Part shown: positions 17,479 through 26,623 of the stretch, piece by piece
How the letters are laid out: each line of letters begins with the position of its first letter
Position numbering within the stretch: the first letter of the stretch is position 1
From: Pirellulaceae bacterium
GTDB taxonomy: Bacteria > Planctomycetota > Planctomycetia > Pirellulales > Pirellulaceae
Assembly: GCA_026004775.1 (NCBI GenBank)
Contig: BPJU01000002.1
Span: 366,435-430,434, forward strand
Length of the DNA: 64,000 nucleotides
Direction of reading: 5' to 3'
Translations under genes and position numbers: made by a program
The notes under the pieces: generated by a model
Seen by the model: the letters and a program-made list of their open reading frames with translations, nothing else
Database searches by the model: none
Told to the model about the DNA's origin: nothing

Positions 17479-20181
17479 TCATTGCAACTGAAAAAAGTTG
17501 CTCAAGAACGGTCTGGTCTTCGACGAAGCGGCTTGTTGCTCTGCGGAAGAATCGCTCTTTACGGCTGCGTCGCGGGTGGTACGGCGCGGGTTGCGGACCA
17601 CAAGCCCGGTATTCGCCGCCGGCGGAGGCACAATCTTCACGTCTCCGGTTCGGGCTGGCTGGGGGCCGGCCAGCACCGGTCCCGAAACGGGCCAAGCGGC
17701 CTGTGCGGGCTGGGGCAAGTTCGAGGTGCCAGGCACCTGCGGAGCCTCGGCCGCTACCCGTGCGCCGGCCGGCACCTCGCCCCACTGTGCCCCGGAACCG
17801 GATGGCCCGCCCTGGGGCAAGTGAGGTTCGGGCACGGCAGCACCGGTCGGGGCCACCGGCGTGGCGGAAGCAGCGGGCCTGCGGCGCGAACTACCCTTGG
17901 GCAGGTTCGTCTGTTCTGCTGGGCGGTTTTCGGTCTGTGTCGATTGGTCGGTGGCTGGCGGCCGGTAGATCTCCACCGGAGCAGTGGCGCGCTCCTGGGT
18001 TAACGCCGTCTCCAAGCGTGGCATGCCCAAGTCGCTGTTGCGGTAAATGGTGGGATCTTCCGGGGGCTGACACCGCTCGCACGGCTCCTGCCGCACCTTC
18101 TCCAGTTCGCACTTGCCCGCATCGTAATTTGTCCATTCCCGCATCGTCCCAAAGGCGTCGCTTTCTAGAATGGTGGGTGTCAGGAATACCAACAATTCGC
18201 TTTCGCGGATCTCATCGGAGCGCTGGCGGAAGAGGTGGCCGATGAACTTGATGTCGGCCAAATAGGGAATGGCCGATCGCTCCCGTACTCGCCCTCGCTG
18301 CCGCAAACCGCCGATGACCAATGTCTGGTTGTTCGCCACGCGCACCACCGTCTGCGCTTCGCGCTTGGCAATGATCGGCTGGTTGTCTTGCTCGGTAAAG
18401 CCGGTAAGTACACTGAATTTGGGCGTGACGATCATATTAACCGTCCGGTCGCGGGCGATGTGAGGTGTCACTTCCAGAGTCACACCGGCTTCGCGGAATG
18501 CGGTGGTACCGATCACTCCCCCCAGGGCACTTTCGGTCAATTGCTGGTAGGGGATCTCGGTAACGATCGAAATCTTGGCCGATTCCTGGTCACTGACCAC
18601 CACCGTGGGATCGGCCAGTAAGCGCGAGTTGCGCGAGGTGCGGAGGGCATTAATAACGGCCGTCACGTCAAAATGCTGGCTGAGGCTCATGAAGGTAAGC
18701 GCCCCGTTGACGGTGTTGGCTGCCGGGTTGGGTAACGTCAGAGAGTTGATCGAAAACAGATCTTGAGCTGTTCCGTCGGCTGTCAGATTCCGTCCTTTGA
18801 CCGAATGGCTCCAGTTGATACCGATGTTTTCCAGGTCCGTGAGGCTGGCATCGAAGATCAGAGCGGAAATGCGAACCTGGCGTCGCGGAACGTCCAACTT
18901 TTCCACGGCAGCCGCCAAGCGGCGGATATAGGGCGGCTGATCCACCGCAACGATGCGGTTCTCTTCCGCGATAGCCGATATTTGGCCGTAGGGCCCGACC
19001 AGGGTCGAAAGAGCGTCTACCAAAGCGGTCGCCCGAACGTATTGCGGCGCAAAGAAGGCCACCTCGAATTCTTCGGGTGGTAAGGTCAAGCCGTCAGCCG
19101 CCGAGGAGTTGGCCTGGATCGAGCCGGCAGCCGGCGGCCAGCCGGTGGCCAGCTGGGTGCCTGAAGTAGGGGCCGGTAACGCCTCACTTGCCGGCGGAGT
19201 CAGATCCGGTGGTGTCGGATCACTTCCGGTGGCAGCAGGCTGGTTGTCGGGCGAAGTTTGCGTCGGACCGCCGTTGGAGGAGGGCATCGGTTGGCCGGAG
19301 TCTTGGCTTTCACCGCCGGCTTGCTTTTGCCGAGAAGCCGCCGTATCCAGGTCCGCCACACGCGCTCGGATCAATTCCAAGTAGTCCGGCCGGTCCACCA
19401 CCAACAGCGTACGCGATGAAGAGGCAGCCCGGACCTTGCCGTCTGGCGAAAGAAGTACCTCAACAACACGAGCGGTCTCTTCGGGGTCAGCATGCTCGAG
19501 CACGATCGTGGCTGCCTGCAATGCAGCCGGCTGGGTTGCCGTACGATTCTGGCTGGGCAGGTCGGAGGGGCGAGAGCGGAGGGCGTTCTTGGCCGCTTGA
19601 TCCAATTCGGAAATCCGGGCTTTGACCGTGGCGATGCGCTCCGGATAGTCCATCACCACGATGGCTTGGGACGACGGCACCGCATGGGCTTTTCCATGCG
19701 GTGAGAGCAGCAGCGAGATGACTCCCACGATCTCTTGGGGAGGAACATTCTCGACGCGGATCGTTTCGGTGACGAACAACGGTTTTAACGCCCCCAGGTG
19801 CTCCAGCTTCATCACCACCAGACTGTCCCCGATGGCCAGATAGCCGTAGCCTTGCGAGGCGAGGATCGAGTCCAGGATTTCGTGCAGGGGGGCGTTGTTA
19901 TACGCGCCGTTGACTGCCCCTTTGACGTCGTTGCCGACAACGATATTCACGCCCCAGTTTTCCTGGATGGCGAACAGAGCTTCTACTAGCGACGCATCGC
20001 GGAGAATGAGAGTTCCCCGCTGGCGGAGTTTCGCCAGTACTTGTTCGCTGGGCGTGGGGGTCTGAGAAACGGGCGTTTGGGCTTGGCAGAGCGAAACGGC
20101 CAGCGCCAGCACGATCCCGAGCAGCCGGAAGTCAACCGGCAGCCCACGCGAACGCTGCGACTCCGTTCTGCCTCGCGTCAT
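17479..20181 (-). CDS. gspD: Secretin (GspD/PilQ-like outer-membrane channel)
   Basis: The 900-residue protein is the outer-membrane channel of a type II secretion or type IV pilus system. It begins with a signal peptide (hydrophobic core about 20-34). Several ring-building repeats follow, for example EIVGVISLLLSPHGKAHAV and ETARVVEVLLSPDGKVRAAS. A long Pro/Gly/Ser linker (about 290-365) precedes a further N-type domain. The C-terminal secretin domain (about 440-700) has the typical GVTLEVTPHI and LVIGGLRQRG motifs, ending ESELLVFLTPTIL. About 200 disordered, proline-rich residues follow it, which is an unusual tail. A GGAGG-type ribosome site precedes the ATG. The gene lies between the GspM-like gene and pilT. 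Confidence 0.92.
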   Translation of the reverse strand: MTRGRTESQRSRGLPVDFRLLGIVLALAVSLCQAQTPVSQTPTPSEQVLAKLRQRGTLILRDASLVEALFAIQENWGVNIVVGNDVKGAVNGAYNNAPLHEILDSILASQGYGYLAIGDSLVVMKLEHLGALKPLFVTETIRVENVPPQEIVGVISLLLSPHGKAHAVPSSQAIVVMDYPERIATVKARISELDQAAKNALRSRPSDLPSQNRTATQPAALQAATIVLEHADPEETARVVEVLLSPDGKVRAASSSRTLLVVDRPDYLELIRARVADLDTAASRQKQAGGESQDSGQPMPSSNGGPTQTSPDNQPAATGSDPTPPDLTPPASEALPAPTSGTQLATGWPPAAGSIQANSSAADGLTLPPEEFEVAFFAPQYVRATALVDALSTLVGPYGQISAIAEENRIVAVDQPPYIRRLAAAVEKLDVPRRQVRISALIFDASLTDLENIGINWSHSVKGRNLTADGTAQDLFSINSLTLPNPAANTVNGALTFMSLSQHFDVTAVINALRTSRNSRLLADPTVVVSDQESAKISIVTEIPYQQLTESALGGVIGTTAFREAGVTLEVTPHIARDRTVNMIVTPKFSVLTGFTEQDNQPIIAKREAQTVVRVANNQTLVIGGLRQRGRVRERSAIPYLADIKFIGHLFRQRSDEIRESELLVFLTPTILESDAFGTMREWTNYDAGKCELEKVRQEPCERCQPPEDPTIYRNSDLGMPRLETALTQERATAPVEIYRPPATDQSTQTENRPAEQTNLPKGSSRRRPAASATPVAPTGAAVPEPHLPQGGPSGSGAQWGEVPAGARVAAEAPQVPGTSNLPQPAQAAWPVSGPVLAGPQPARTGDVKIVPPPAANTGLVVRNPRRTTRDAAVKSDSSAEQQAASSKTRPFLSNFFQLQ

Positions 20182-20280
20182 ATGTCCTCCAGTGACATGT
20201 GGTGAGCCGGGTGGCGCCGGCCTTTTTGCGGCGCTGAGCCGGCAGGGAGCGGGAAACGACAGCCTGAGTTGCTTCCCGCT

Positions 20281-20925
20281 CTACGCCGAACGCACCGGCT
20301 CGGAACGCGCCAACTCGAACAACTCCAATTCCAGCTCCAACACCACCAATTCCGTATCTTCCTCGGAGCGCTGCAACACCAGGCTGGAGCAGTGCACGAG
20401 GCGCTCCTGGCGGCCGAGCGCCTCCAGCAGCCGCGTAACATTGGCCAGCGATCCGGTGACCGAGAGGCTCAGCGTTCGCTGGCGAAGCACAAACGGCGTG
20501 CGCTCCAACTTGGGCCCGGCCGGACGGAGAGCCAATGGGTTGTCGGTTTGAAACCATTCCCGCTGCCTTGGCTCACCCAGCCGGATTCTGCGCAGCCCGC
20601 AACTACACTGGCGAGCCAATGCCACGAGTTCGTTGCGGAACTGGTGGATTCGGTCGTCGTTCATGGAGCGGCGTTCCCAGTCGGCGGCTGTCGCCGTCAA
20701 CCTGTCGACCTGTTGCCGGGTGGTCGACAACCGGGCCGCCGTCTGCTCTGCCTGCCGCAGTCGCTCGGCCAATTGCGCTTTGCGCTGTGTCGACGCATTG
20801 TAATTATCGACGGCTGGCAGCACCGCCACAACAGACACCAGACAAGTAACGATTATGACGAACCAGCGACGGCGGGGATGCTCCAGTATCTTCCGCATCC
20901 ACGCTTCGACCCTTGCAGTCGTCAC
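20281..20925 (-). CDS. GspM/PilO-like inner-membrane protein
   Basis: This 214-residue single-span protein has a hydrophobic segment near residues 15-35, then a coiled coil (AQLAERLRQAEQTAARLS). A small alpha-beta domain of the PilO/GspM type follows, ending with acidic Glu-rich strands. It is the expected partner of the GspL-like protein in the inner-membrane assembly platform. I choose GTG at 20925 because it overlaps the upstream stop as GTGA and has AGGAG 6 nt upstream. The identification rests on architecture and position more than on sequence motifs. Confidence 0.75.
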   Translation of the reverse strand: MTTARVEAWMRKILEHPRRRWFVIIVTCLVSVVAVLPAVDNYNASTQRKAQLAERLRQAEQTAARLSTTRQQVDRLTATAADWERRSMNDDRIHQFRNELVALARQCSCGLRRIRLGEPRQREWFQTDNPLALRPAGPKLERTPFVLRQRTLSLSVTGSLANVTRLLEALGRQERLVHCSSLVLQRSEEDTELVVLELELELFELARSEPVRSA

Positions 20926-22511
20926 GGTTGATCTCCTGTCGTAGCGGATGGATGGGTCGTATTCGTCTGTTTGATTTTCGCGTTTGTACCGGCTTTGTCG
21001 GAGGTGCTGGCGGTTCGAAACGGGTTCCACCGGGCGGTGATATCGAAACGCACAGCGGGGCCTTGAGGCAAACTGGCCGGCTGCGTACCTTCCAGAGCCA
21101 CTTCCTCCAGCGACGGAAGTTGGCGCAAGCGCCGGACGAACTCGAATACGCCGTCTTCGCTGTGACTGGCCCCCACCAGCCGCAGGTGGCCTTCACCGTC
21201 GACGGCCACTCGGTCGAGCCACAGGCCGGACGGCAGTGCCTGGCCCAGCATCTGGACCAACTCATCGAACCGCGGCCAAAACAGGTGCTGCCGGACTTGC
21301 TTGAGATTGTCAGTGGTAAGGCGTGCCAGAGTAAGTTGCCGCTGGAGTTGCTGCCATTGGTTCTGGGAGTCGGTGTATGCGGCCAAACGTTGTTCCAGCC
21401 GGACGCTTTCGACTCGCCGGTATACAGCCGCGGCGAAGACCGCCAGTGCCACGCCGGCGGCAGCGGCCACCGGCCAGAACGCCCGCAGCGCCTCGGACAA
21501 CAGCGGCCCGCGCGGTCTGCTGTTCCATTGGTTCATAAAGTCCGGAATGTGCCAGGACCAATGTGCGTCGATCGCCGCCAGCAGCCCTCCGGCACATGCG
21601 GCATGGGCGGCCGAAAGAGTGGCGTCGGTTTTCAGGCCCAACTGGTTCAACACGGACGCGGCGTCCAAAAGCTCCACTTGCCAATGACTCTGACGCTGGA
21701 ATTGGGCTCCGACAGCCCGCACATCGTCCGCCTCCCCACAGAGAAACACTTTCGTTAATCGTCCTTTAGCAAAGGGGAAACGCCGGTCTACATACCGTTG
21801 GAGACGCTTCACGTGCCGGGAAAGCGTCTCGGCGACATGCTCCTTGGCGGATGTTCCCCCGGGACGATAGTCCAACAGCAGTTGGCCTTGATAACTGATC
21901 CCGACTTCCGCACCGCGGTCGGTAATCTCCACCAGCAGCACAGGACCTTCCTGGTCAAGCTGCAGTTTGGCCAGGCATTGCGAAAGGCTCACCAGCGAAG
22001 GGCGGAGGCTGGCCACCTGCAATCCAGCCGTCTCCATGGCGCCGATGACCCCGCGGAGCACGCTCCGGTTGGCAATCGTCACCCACAGAAGCTGTTGCCG
22101 GGCATCCAAGGCTCGCGACGCTTTGGCTACCATGTTCTCGCCCCTTCCCAAAGAAAGGTACAAGCTGCATCGCTCCTCCAAAGCGCGCAACTCTTGCTGC
22201 ACCTCCTCTTTGGTTCCGAACAATACGCGTGTCACACACAGATCACTTCCGAGCACGACATGTACCGACGCCCCTTGCAGCTTCTGCTGCACGACCAGGC
22301 TCTGAACGGTCTTAGCCAGGTCGTTCCACGATGCGGAATGGCGGAGTGCTGTTGCTTCAGCTCTCCATCGGACGGTACAGGCTTGCACGTCTCCGCCTGC
22401 CGATGGCCAGCGACACACCAGCATCCGTACCAGTCGGCTCGTGACTTCCACGACCACTCGAGTATTCTGCAAACGCGATTTGTTGCCCCTTCGCCAAGCC
22501 GTCCAAGCCAT
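20922..22511 (-). CDS. GspL-like protein (PilM actin-like domain plus PilN-like domain)
   Basis: The start is placed at the ATG at 22511 (529 residues), which has GGAG 6 nt upstream; an in-frame ATG at 22523 is the alternative. The first 330 residues form a cytoplasmic actin-like PilM domain, with LLVEITDRGAEVGISYQGQ and the CGEADDVRAV region. A membrane helix follows at about 345-365, then a coiled coil and a PilN-like periplasmic ferredoxin-type domain (ALPSGLWLDRVAVDGEGHL). This matches GspL, or a natural fusion of PilM and PilN. It should link the GspE ATPase to the pseudopilus platform. The 3' end overlaps the GspM-like gene by 4 nt. Confidence 0.85.
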   Translation of the reverse strand: MAWTAWRRGNKSRLQNTRVVVEVTSRLVRMLVCRWPSAGGDVQACTVRWRAEATALRHSASWNDLAKTVQSLVVQQKLQGASVHVVLGSDLCVTRVLFGTKEEVQQELRALEERCSLYLSLGRGENMVAKASRALDARQQLLWVTIANRSVLRGVIGAMETAGLQVASLRPSLVSLSQCLAKLQLDQEGPVLLVEITDRGAEVGISYQGQLLLDYRPGGTSAKEHVAETLSRHVKRLQRYVDRRFPFAKGRLTKVFLCGEADDVRAVGAQFQRQSHWQVELLDAASVLNQLGLKTDATLSAAHAACAGGLLAAIDAHWSWHIPDFMNQWNSRPRGPLLSEALRAFWPVAAAAGVALAVFAAAVYRRVESVRLEQRLAAYTDSQNQWQQLQRQLTLARLTTDNLKQVRQHLFWPRFDELVQMLGQALPSGLWLDRVAVDGEGHLRLVGASHSEDGVFEFVRRLRQLPSLEEVALEGTQPASLPQGPAVRFDITARWNPFRTASTSDKAGTNAKIKQTNTTHPSATTGDQP

Positions 22512-22527
22512 GATCGGCTCCATCAGG

Positions 22528-22989
22528 TTATCCACCGAAATCCACCACCGCTTCCAAACGGCGCACTGTAGTGCCGGATTTACCGGTTGCGCGCACGATG
22601 ACCTTTCCGCTTGTTCCGTCGGTGGCTTCCGCTTCGTAAACAGAACCCGAGCCCAAGGGGTATTCGGTGGCGGGGATAGTGCCGCGCCAACTGGGATCAC
22701 TTTCCAGCATGGCCAAGGCGTGCGCAATCCCCGCTTCTGCCAAATAGCGGGCTCGTTCGTAGTCCAGCGTGTTATGGAGGGCGGCGTACTGGATCATGTC
22801 GGTGTCGACCATCGCAATGACTACCGCCGTGACGGCAGCCATGATAAAAAGGGCGGTCATCAGTGCGGCAGCACGTGACCTGCGTCGCATCCGATATGCC
22901 GAAACAGGTCGGCCAACCGGCTCTGCCCAACGGCCGCGCCTGATTGCCGGCGTCTGGTGTTTGCCACGCGTTCGGTAAAACAGTTTCAT
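22528..22989 (-). CDS. GspK/PilX-like minor pseudopilin
   Basis: The 153-residue protein starts 3 nt after the GspJ-like stop. The hydrophobic segment follows a basic RMRRRSRAAALMTALFIMAA stretch. It lacks the glutamate at +5 that other pseudopilins keep, which is a known feature of GspK. The domain after the helix begins YERARYLAEAGIAHALAML, typical of GspK/PilX. At this length it lacks the large insertion domain of standard GspK (about 300 residues). The N-terminus before the basic stretch (about 33 residues) is long, so an internal ATG at 22890 is an alternative start. Confidence 0.75.
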   Translation of the reverse strand: MKLFYRTRGKHQTPAIRRGRWAEPVGRPVSAYRMRRRSRAAALMTALFIMAAVTAVVIAMVDTDMIQYAALHNTLDYERARYLAEAGIAHALAMLESDPSWRGTIPATEYPLGSGSVYEAEATDGTSGKVIVRATGKSGTTVRRLEAVVDFGG

Positions 22990-22992
22990 CTC

Positions 22993-23511
22993 TTACCAGG
23001 CTCGCATCATCACCCAGGAACGCACCGTATGAGGCCGATTCTTTTCCCCCGGCAGTCGGACACGAATCGATATGCGCAGACATTGCACCTGGTCTGGATC
23101 GCTGGTTGGGGTGACTCCGTCGGCTCGGAATGTCTCTACCGTGAACCCTTCGATTTTCTCGGCCAGTAGCTGATCGGCAGTTCCTTTGCCGAAAAGCAAC
23201 TGGGCCGAGGACGGATCGTGCCGCCAGGCGAATCGTTCTTTGTTCGGGAGTTGGATGGTGAGGTAGCCGGAGTTGTTGGAGGCGTCGCTGGCAGCGACGA
23301 GCGACTCGGCTTGGCGCACCCACCGCACGACGTGGCGCAAGGCACCGTACGCTGACTCCATCCGTGCCGCGTCTTCTTGCTGCACTTGCCAGGCAAGGCG
23401 TGCGGTGCGCAAGAGAGTAGCCACTGAGGTCATCAACAGCGTCAGCAACGTGCTGGCGATGATCAGTTCCAGCAGGGTCAAAGCCGCTCGCCGGCCGTTA
23501 CTTCGCCGCAT
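22993..23511 (-). CDS. GspJ/PilW-like minor pseudopilin
   Basis: This 172-residue minor pseudopilin has a short leader MRRSNGRRAA. A prepilin-type segment LTLLELIIASTLLTLL follows, with Glu at +5. The residue at -1 appears to be Ala instead of the usual Gly. The rest is a GspJ-like beta-rich domain (GALRHVVRWVRQAESLV; LEKIEGF-type middle; final IRVRLPGEKNRPHTV). Its 5' end overlaps the GspI-like gene by 14 nt, so the pseudopilins are translated as a coupled set. Confidence 0.8.
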   Translation of the reverse strand: MRRSNGRRAALTLLELIIASTLLTLLMTSVATLLRTARLAWQVQQEDAARMESAYGALRHVVRWVRQAESLVAASDASNNSGYLTIQLPNKERFAWRHDPSSAQLLFGKGTADQLLAEKIEGFTVETFRADGVTPTSDPDQVQCLRISIRVRLPGEKNRPHTVRSWVMMRAW

Positions 23512-23983
23512 TTTGGTAACTCGCTGTTTTGGCCACCTTTGTCGCTAACTCGACCTTCGGTTCCGTCGCGTCGTGTGCCCCATTGCCGTTGCGATCGTGC
23601 CAGACGGTAGCCCGAATGGCCATCAACGCGCCGGGGATGCCGCCGTCGGTGGTGGCCTCCGACCGCCGCACGATGTAACGGACGTCACTGCGGCCGTCCG
23701 ACGCGAAGTCACCCGTGGCTGTGCCGGTGCTCCACGAAGCTGCCGTCTGGACGATCTGTTGTTCCAGCAGGCTGACACAGCCGTGGACCAGCAATTGGGC
23801 GGTTTGAAGGTCACGGCTGGTTTGCATCCCGTCGCGCATCAAGCGCAAGGCCGGCACAAGCGCGATGGCGATCACCGTGCCGGCGGCAATCACTTCCAGC
23901 AACGATTGACCGCCCCGAACGGTAAGGACCCAGCCGTTACGCCACCGGCACTCGATACCTGTTGGTCTGGGCCGCACACTCAT
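23498..23983 (-). CDS. GspI/PilV-like minor pseudopilin
   Basis: This 161-residue minor pseudopilin has a prepilin site in RGGQSLLEVIAAG (cleavage G|Q, Glu at +5), an N-terminal hydrophobic helix and a small beta domain. It is probably part of the I-J-K tip complex of the pseudopilus. The start codon overlaps the upstream GspH-like gene by 4 nt. The leader of about 25 residues is longer than usual. The GspI assignment relies on gene order as well as on the motif. Confidence 0.75.
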   Translation of the reverse strand: MSVRPRPTGIECRWRNGWVLTVRGGQSLLEVIAAGTVIAIALVPALRLMRDGMQTSRDLQTAQLLVHGCVSLLEQQIVQTAASWSTGTATGDFASDGRSDVRYIVRRSEATTDGGIPGALMAIRATVWHDRNGNGAHDATEPKVELATKVAKTASYQNAAK

Positions 23984-24441
23984 GGCTGCTCGATCCGTAC
24001 TGCTCCGCTCACCGGGGTGACCAGGATGCGGAATTGACGGTTGGCGCCGGATAGCTGCACGCGATAAGCGCCGAGCGCTTCGCCCTCGAAGGTGAACTCC
24101 AATTCTGTGTCGCTGCTGCGGACGGTAACCTCCTTGTCAAACCAATGCGGGTTGTCGACCGGTGCGGTACCCGAAGGGCTTCGCCGCATCAGCCGATAAC
24201 CGGCTCGGCCATCGGATTGCCGCAGTTCCACAAAATGGTTGTCGCCCGTCGTGATCGCCAGGCGCTGCGCGCGGGAAAGCTCCAGCGCCAAGCGTCGAGC
24301 GGCACCTTGCGCCCCAAAGTCGCCGAAAAAACTCCGCCCGTAGCGGGCAGCAGCTACCGCGGCAAAGATCCCGATCAAAGTGACAACGACGAGGAGTTCC
24401 AGCAGCGTCACCCCTCGTCGTCGTAGCGCTACTCGATCCAC
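23980..24441 (-). CDS. GspH-like minor pseudopilin
   Basis: This 153-residue protein starts at GTG 24441, preceded by a GGAGG-type ribosome site. A short basic leader and RRRGVTLLELLVVVTLIG form the class III signal, and a GspH-type domain follows with the typical AARRLALELSRAQRLAITT helix. The end LVTPVSGAVRIEQ matches the usual 'isvsplTGrVrv' ending of GspH. It is followed directly by the I, J and K genes. Confidence 0.82.
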   Translation of the reverse strand: MDRVALRRRGVTLLELLVVVTLIGIFAAVAAARYGRSFFGDFGAQGAARRLALELSRAQRLAITTGDNHFVELRQSDGRAGYRLMRRSPSGTAPVDNPHWFDKEVTVRSSDTELEFTFEGEALGAYRVQLSGANRQFRILVTPVSGAVRIEQP

Positions 24442-24494
24442 AGGCCCCCTCCCGCTCAGCAGGCCCTTCCTTCACTCCGTTGGTTCGTGCCACG

Positions 24495-24821
24495 TCACTG
24501 AGCACGGTAGTTCGCATCCAGGGTGTACTTGGCACCGGTCAATGGGTTGGTGGGAAGACCGTTGGGGAAGTAGTTCGGGTCTGAACCGATGTCGCTCAGA
24601 TCCTTGGCCGGGTAAGTGCCTTTCTCGAAATACCAGCGCTCGACGGCCGAATTGATCTCCGCCAGATTCTGCTTGTGAGCGTTTTCCTTGGCCGTCTTGG
24701 ACGAAACGCTGATACGCGGGATGACCACCACAGCAATGATCCCCAGGATGGTGACCACCGCCAGCAATTCCAGCAACGAAAACCCGCCACGCCGGCGCCG
24801 TTCCTGACGTACACGAATCAT
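24495..24821 (-). CDS. gspG: GspG-like major pseudopilin (copy 2)
   Basis: This 108-residue pseudopilin starts at the ATG at 24821, with GAGGA upstream. The class III signal is RRGGFSLLELLAVVTILG (G|F, Glu at +5). The globular part contains DLSDIGSDPNYFPNGLP and NPLTGAKYTLD, the GspG-type loop. It shares the DLSDIGSDP-YFP-GLP block with the next gene upstream (25070-25408), so the two look like a tandem duplication. It lacks the GHDH ending of the other two GspG-like proteins. Confidence 0.86.
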   Translation of the reverse strand: MIRVRQERRRRGGFSLLELLAVVTILGIIAVVVIPRISVSSKTAKENAHKQNLAEINSAVERWYFEKGTYPAKDLSDIGSDPNYFPNGLPTNPLTGAKYTLDANYRAQ

Positions 24822-25069
24822 CTGGAGGTTCCTCACAAAAAACGACCGTTCTTCCGCGCCGCGGCTTCCCAACCGCTCCTACGCCGGCCTCTTGGCCCGT
24901 GACGCGGTGCTTCTGCTGAACTATAGGTTACCGGTAAAGAACGAGTGGCTCGGGTGAAAGAAAAAAATAGAACGCGGCGGGAGACTACCGTAGTGTTTGT
25001 AACACCTGTAACGCCGGCCGCTGATCGCAACTGGTCGTGCGGTACCACACCCGGTTGCCCTGGGAAATA

Positions 25070-25408
25070 CTACTTGTGGTCGTGACCCACCACGCGTCCG
25101 TTACTGTCCAAACGGTATCGTGAACCGTCGACCGGGCAAACTGGTAGTCCGTCCGGAAAATAACCCGGGTCGCTACCGATATCCGACAGATCACCGGCCG
25201 GCCAGCGACCTGTCGCCTTGTACCACAGGATGGCCTGCACTTCGATTTCGCCTTTGTGGACCTGGCAGGCGTCTCGTTTGGCTTGCAATGACTGCTTGCC
25301 GAAACGGGGAACGATCAATCCCGCCAGGATGCCAAGGATAACCACGACAGCCAGTAGCTCCAGAAGTGACAGTCCCCCGCGGCGGCTATCGGGTCGATTG
25401 TGGACCAT
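25070..25408 (-). CDS. gspG: GspG-like major pseudopilin (copy 1)
   Basis: This 112-residue pseudopilin starts at the ATG at 25408, with AGGAG 8 nt upstream. The signal is RRGGLSLLELLAVVVILG. The body has DLSDIGSDPGYFPDGLP, CPVDGSRYRLD and a GRVVGHDHK end. Two cysteines (in DACQVHKG and PVCPVDG) are also conserved in the pseudopilin at 15036, and could form a disulfide. About 250 bp separate it from the next pseudopilin gene. That space contains a low-GC patch but no gene I can support. Confidence 0.86.
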   Translation of the reverse strand: MVHNRPDSRRGGLSLLELLAVVVILGILAGLIVPRFGKQSLQAKRDACQVHKGEIEVQAILWYKATGRWPAGDLSDIGSDPGYFPDGLPVCPVDGSRYRLDSNGRVVGHDHK

Positions 25409-25435
25409 GGTGGCACTCCTGATCAATGTATCCCA

Positions 25436-26608
25436 TCAATGGGGGCCCTGGTTCAACGCTCCGATCATGTCGAACATCGGCAAGTAGATGGCCAGCAGAA
25501 TGCCGCCGATACAGACGGCCAGGCCGATCGTCATGACGGGTTCAATCGTACCCAGCAGCAGGCCCGTGTACCGATTCAGCTCGCGTTCCAGATGTTTGCG
25601 GATGTCCTTGGTGGCTCGGGGCAGAGTTCCGGTTTTTTCGCCCACGACCACCAGTTGGTGAACGATGGGCGGAAAAAGGTCAGCTTGGCGTTCCAATTCG
25701 ACGCTGAACCTTTCGCCCCGCAGCACGGCGGCGTGGAGCCGTTCCACGCTGTGACGGACGGCCCGGTTGCCGATCGAGCTGGCCGAGACGCGCAGGGCTT
25801 CCACCAGCGTAAAACCGGCCTCCAGCAGGTTCCCCAGAACCTCCACGAACTGCAGGACCGCCAGGTTCTTGAGCCAGTCGCCGATCACCGGCAAGCGCAG
25901 TAACTGCGCATCCATCCAGAAACGGCCTCGCGGATCGCGCCGCACCGCAATGACTCCCGCCACCAGACCGAAAATCACCAGAAGCCCGATCCACCCGTAG
26001 CGCGTGCCATAGAATCCGACGGCGATCAGGAACCGTGTGATCCAGGGCAATTTTGCCCCCGACTCGGCATACGTTTTTTCGAACGTGGGCACCACGTACA
26101 ACAGCATGAACGTTACGGCGCCGGACCCGAGCGTCACCAGCATGGTTGGGTAGGCGAGCTTCTTGATGATTTGGCTCTTGAACGAGTCGGCGTTTTCCAG
26201 TTGCTGGGTGATACGCTGTAACGTCAGGGGGAGTGTGCCGCTTCGCTCGCCGACGCGAATCTGATTGAGCAACAGCTCCGGCAGGCCGGCACCACACTGG
26301 GCCAGAGCCGCCGAAAACGTCTCACCGCTTTCGACCTTCTGCCGGACGGCCACCAACAGAGGACGGTACGTTTTCAAGGTTTTTTCTAGAGCAATCGTTT
26401 CCAGCGCCTTGGGCAGACTCAATCCGTTTTCGATCAATGTACCCACACTGCGGATGATATAGATCAGATCGCGGCGGCGGATGGGGCGCACTTTCTTGCT
26501 GGTCAAGGAATGGCCTTTCCCCGGCTGGCCCGAATGCGTCGGGAGCGGTTGCCGGACGAGTCGCTGCCAGAGGCCGGAAAGAGCGGGGTGCGAGGGGTTT
26601 CCTGTCAC
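25436..26608 (-). CDS. gspF: GspF/PilC-type inner-membrane platform protein
   Basis: This 390-residue protein is the polytopic platform of the secretion system. It has two T2SSF domains separated by membrane helices, with hydrophobic segments near residues 155-185, 205-235 and 360-385. Each domain carries the family-type GERSGTLPLTLQ and GEKTGTLPRATK motif. The start is GTG with AAGGAG 8 nt upstream, 15 nt after the gspE stop. The N-terminal 40 residues are a basic, flexible extension before the first domain. Confidence 0.93.
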   Translation of the reverse strand: MTGNPSHPALSGLWQRLVRQPLPTHSGQPGKGHSLTSKKVRPIRRRDLIYIIRSVGTLIENGLSLPKALETIALEKTLKTYRPLLVAVRQKVESGETFSAALAQCGAGLPELLLNQIRVGERSGTLPLTLQRITQQLENADSFKSQIIKKLAYPTMLVTLGSGAVTFMLLYVVPTFEKTYAESGAKLPWITRFLIAVGFYGTRYGWIGLLVIFGLVAGVIAVRRDPRGRFWMDAQLLRLPVIGDWLKNLAVLQFVEVLGNLLEAGFTLVEALRVSASSIGNRAVRHSVERLHAAVLRGERFSVELERQADLFPPIVHQLVVVGEKTGTLPRATKDIRKHLERELNRYTGLLLGTIEPVMTIGLAVCIGGILLAIYLPMFDMIGALNQGPH

Positions 26609-26623
26609 AAGGCGGGCTCCTTA

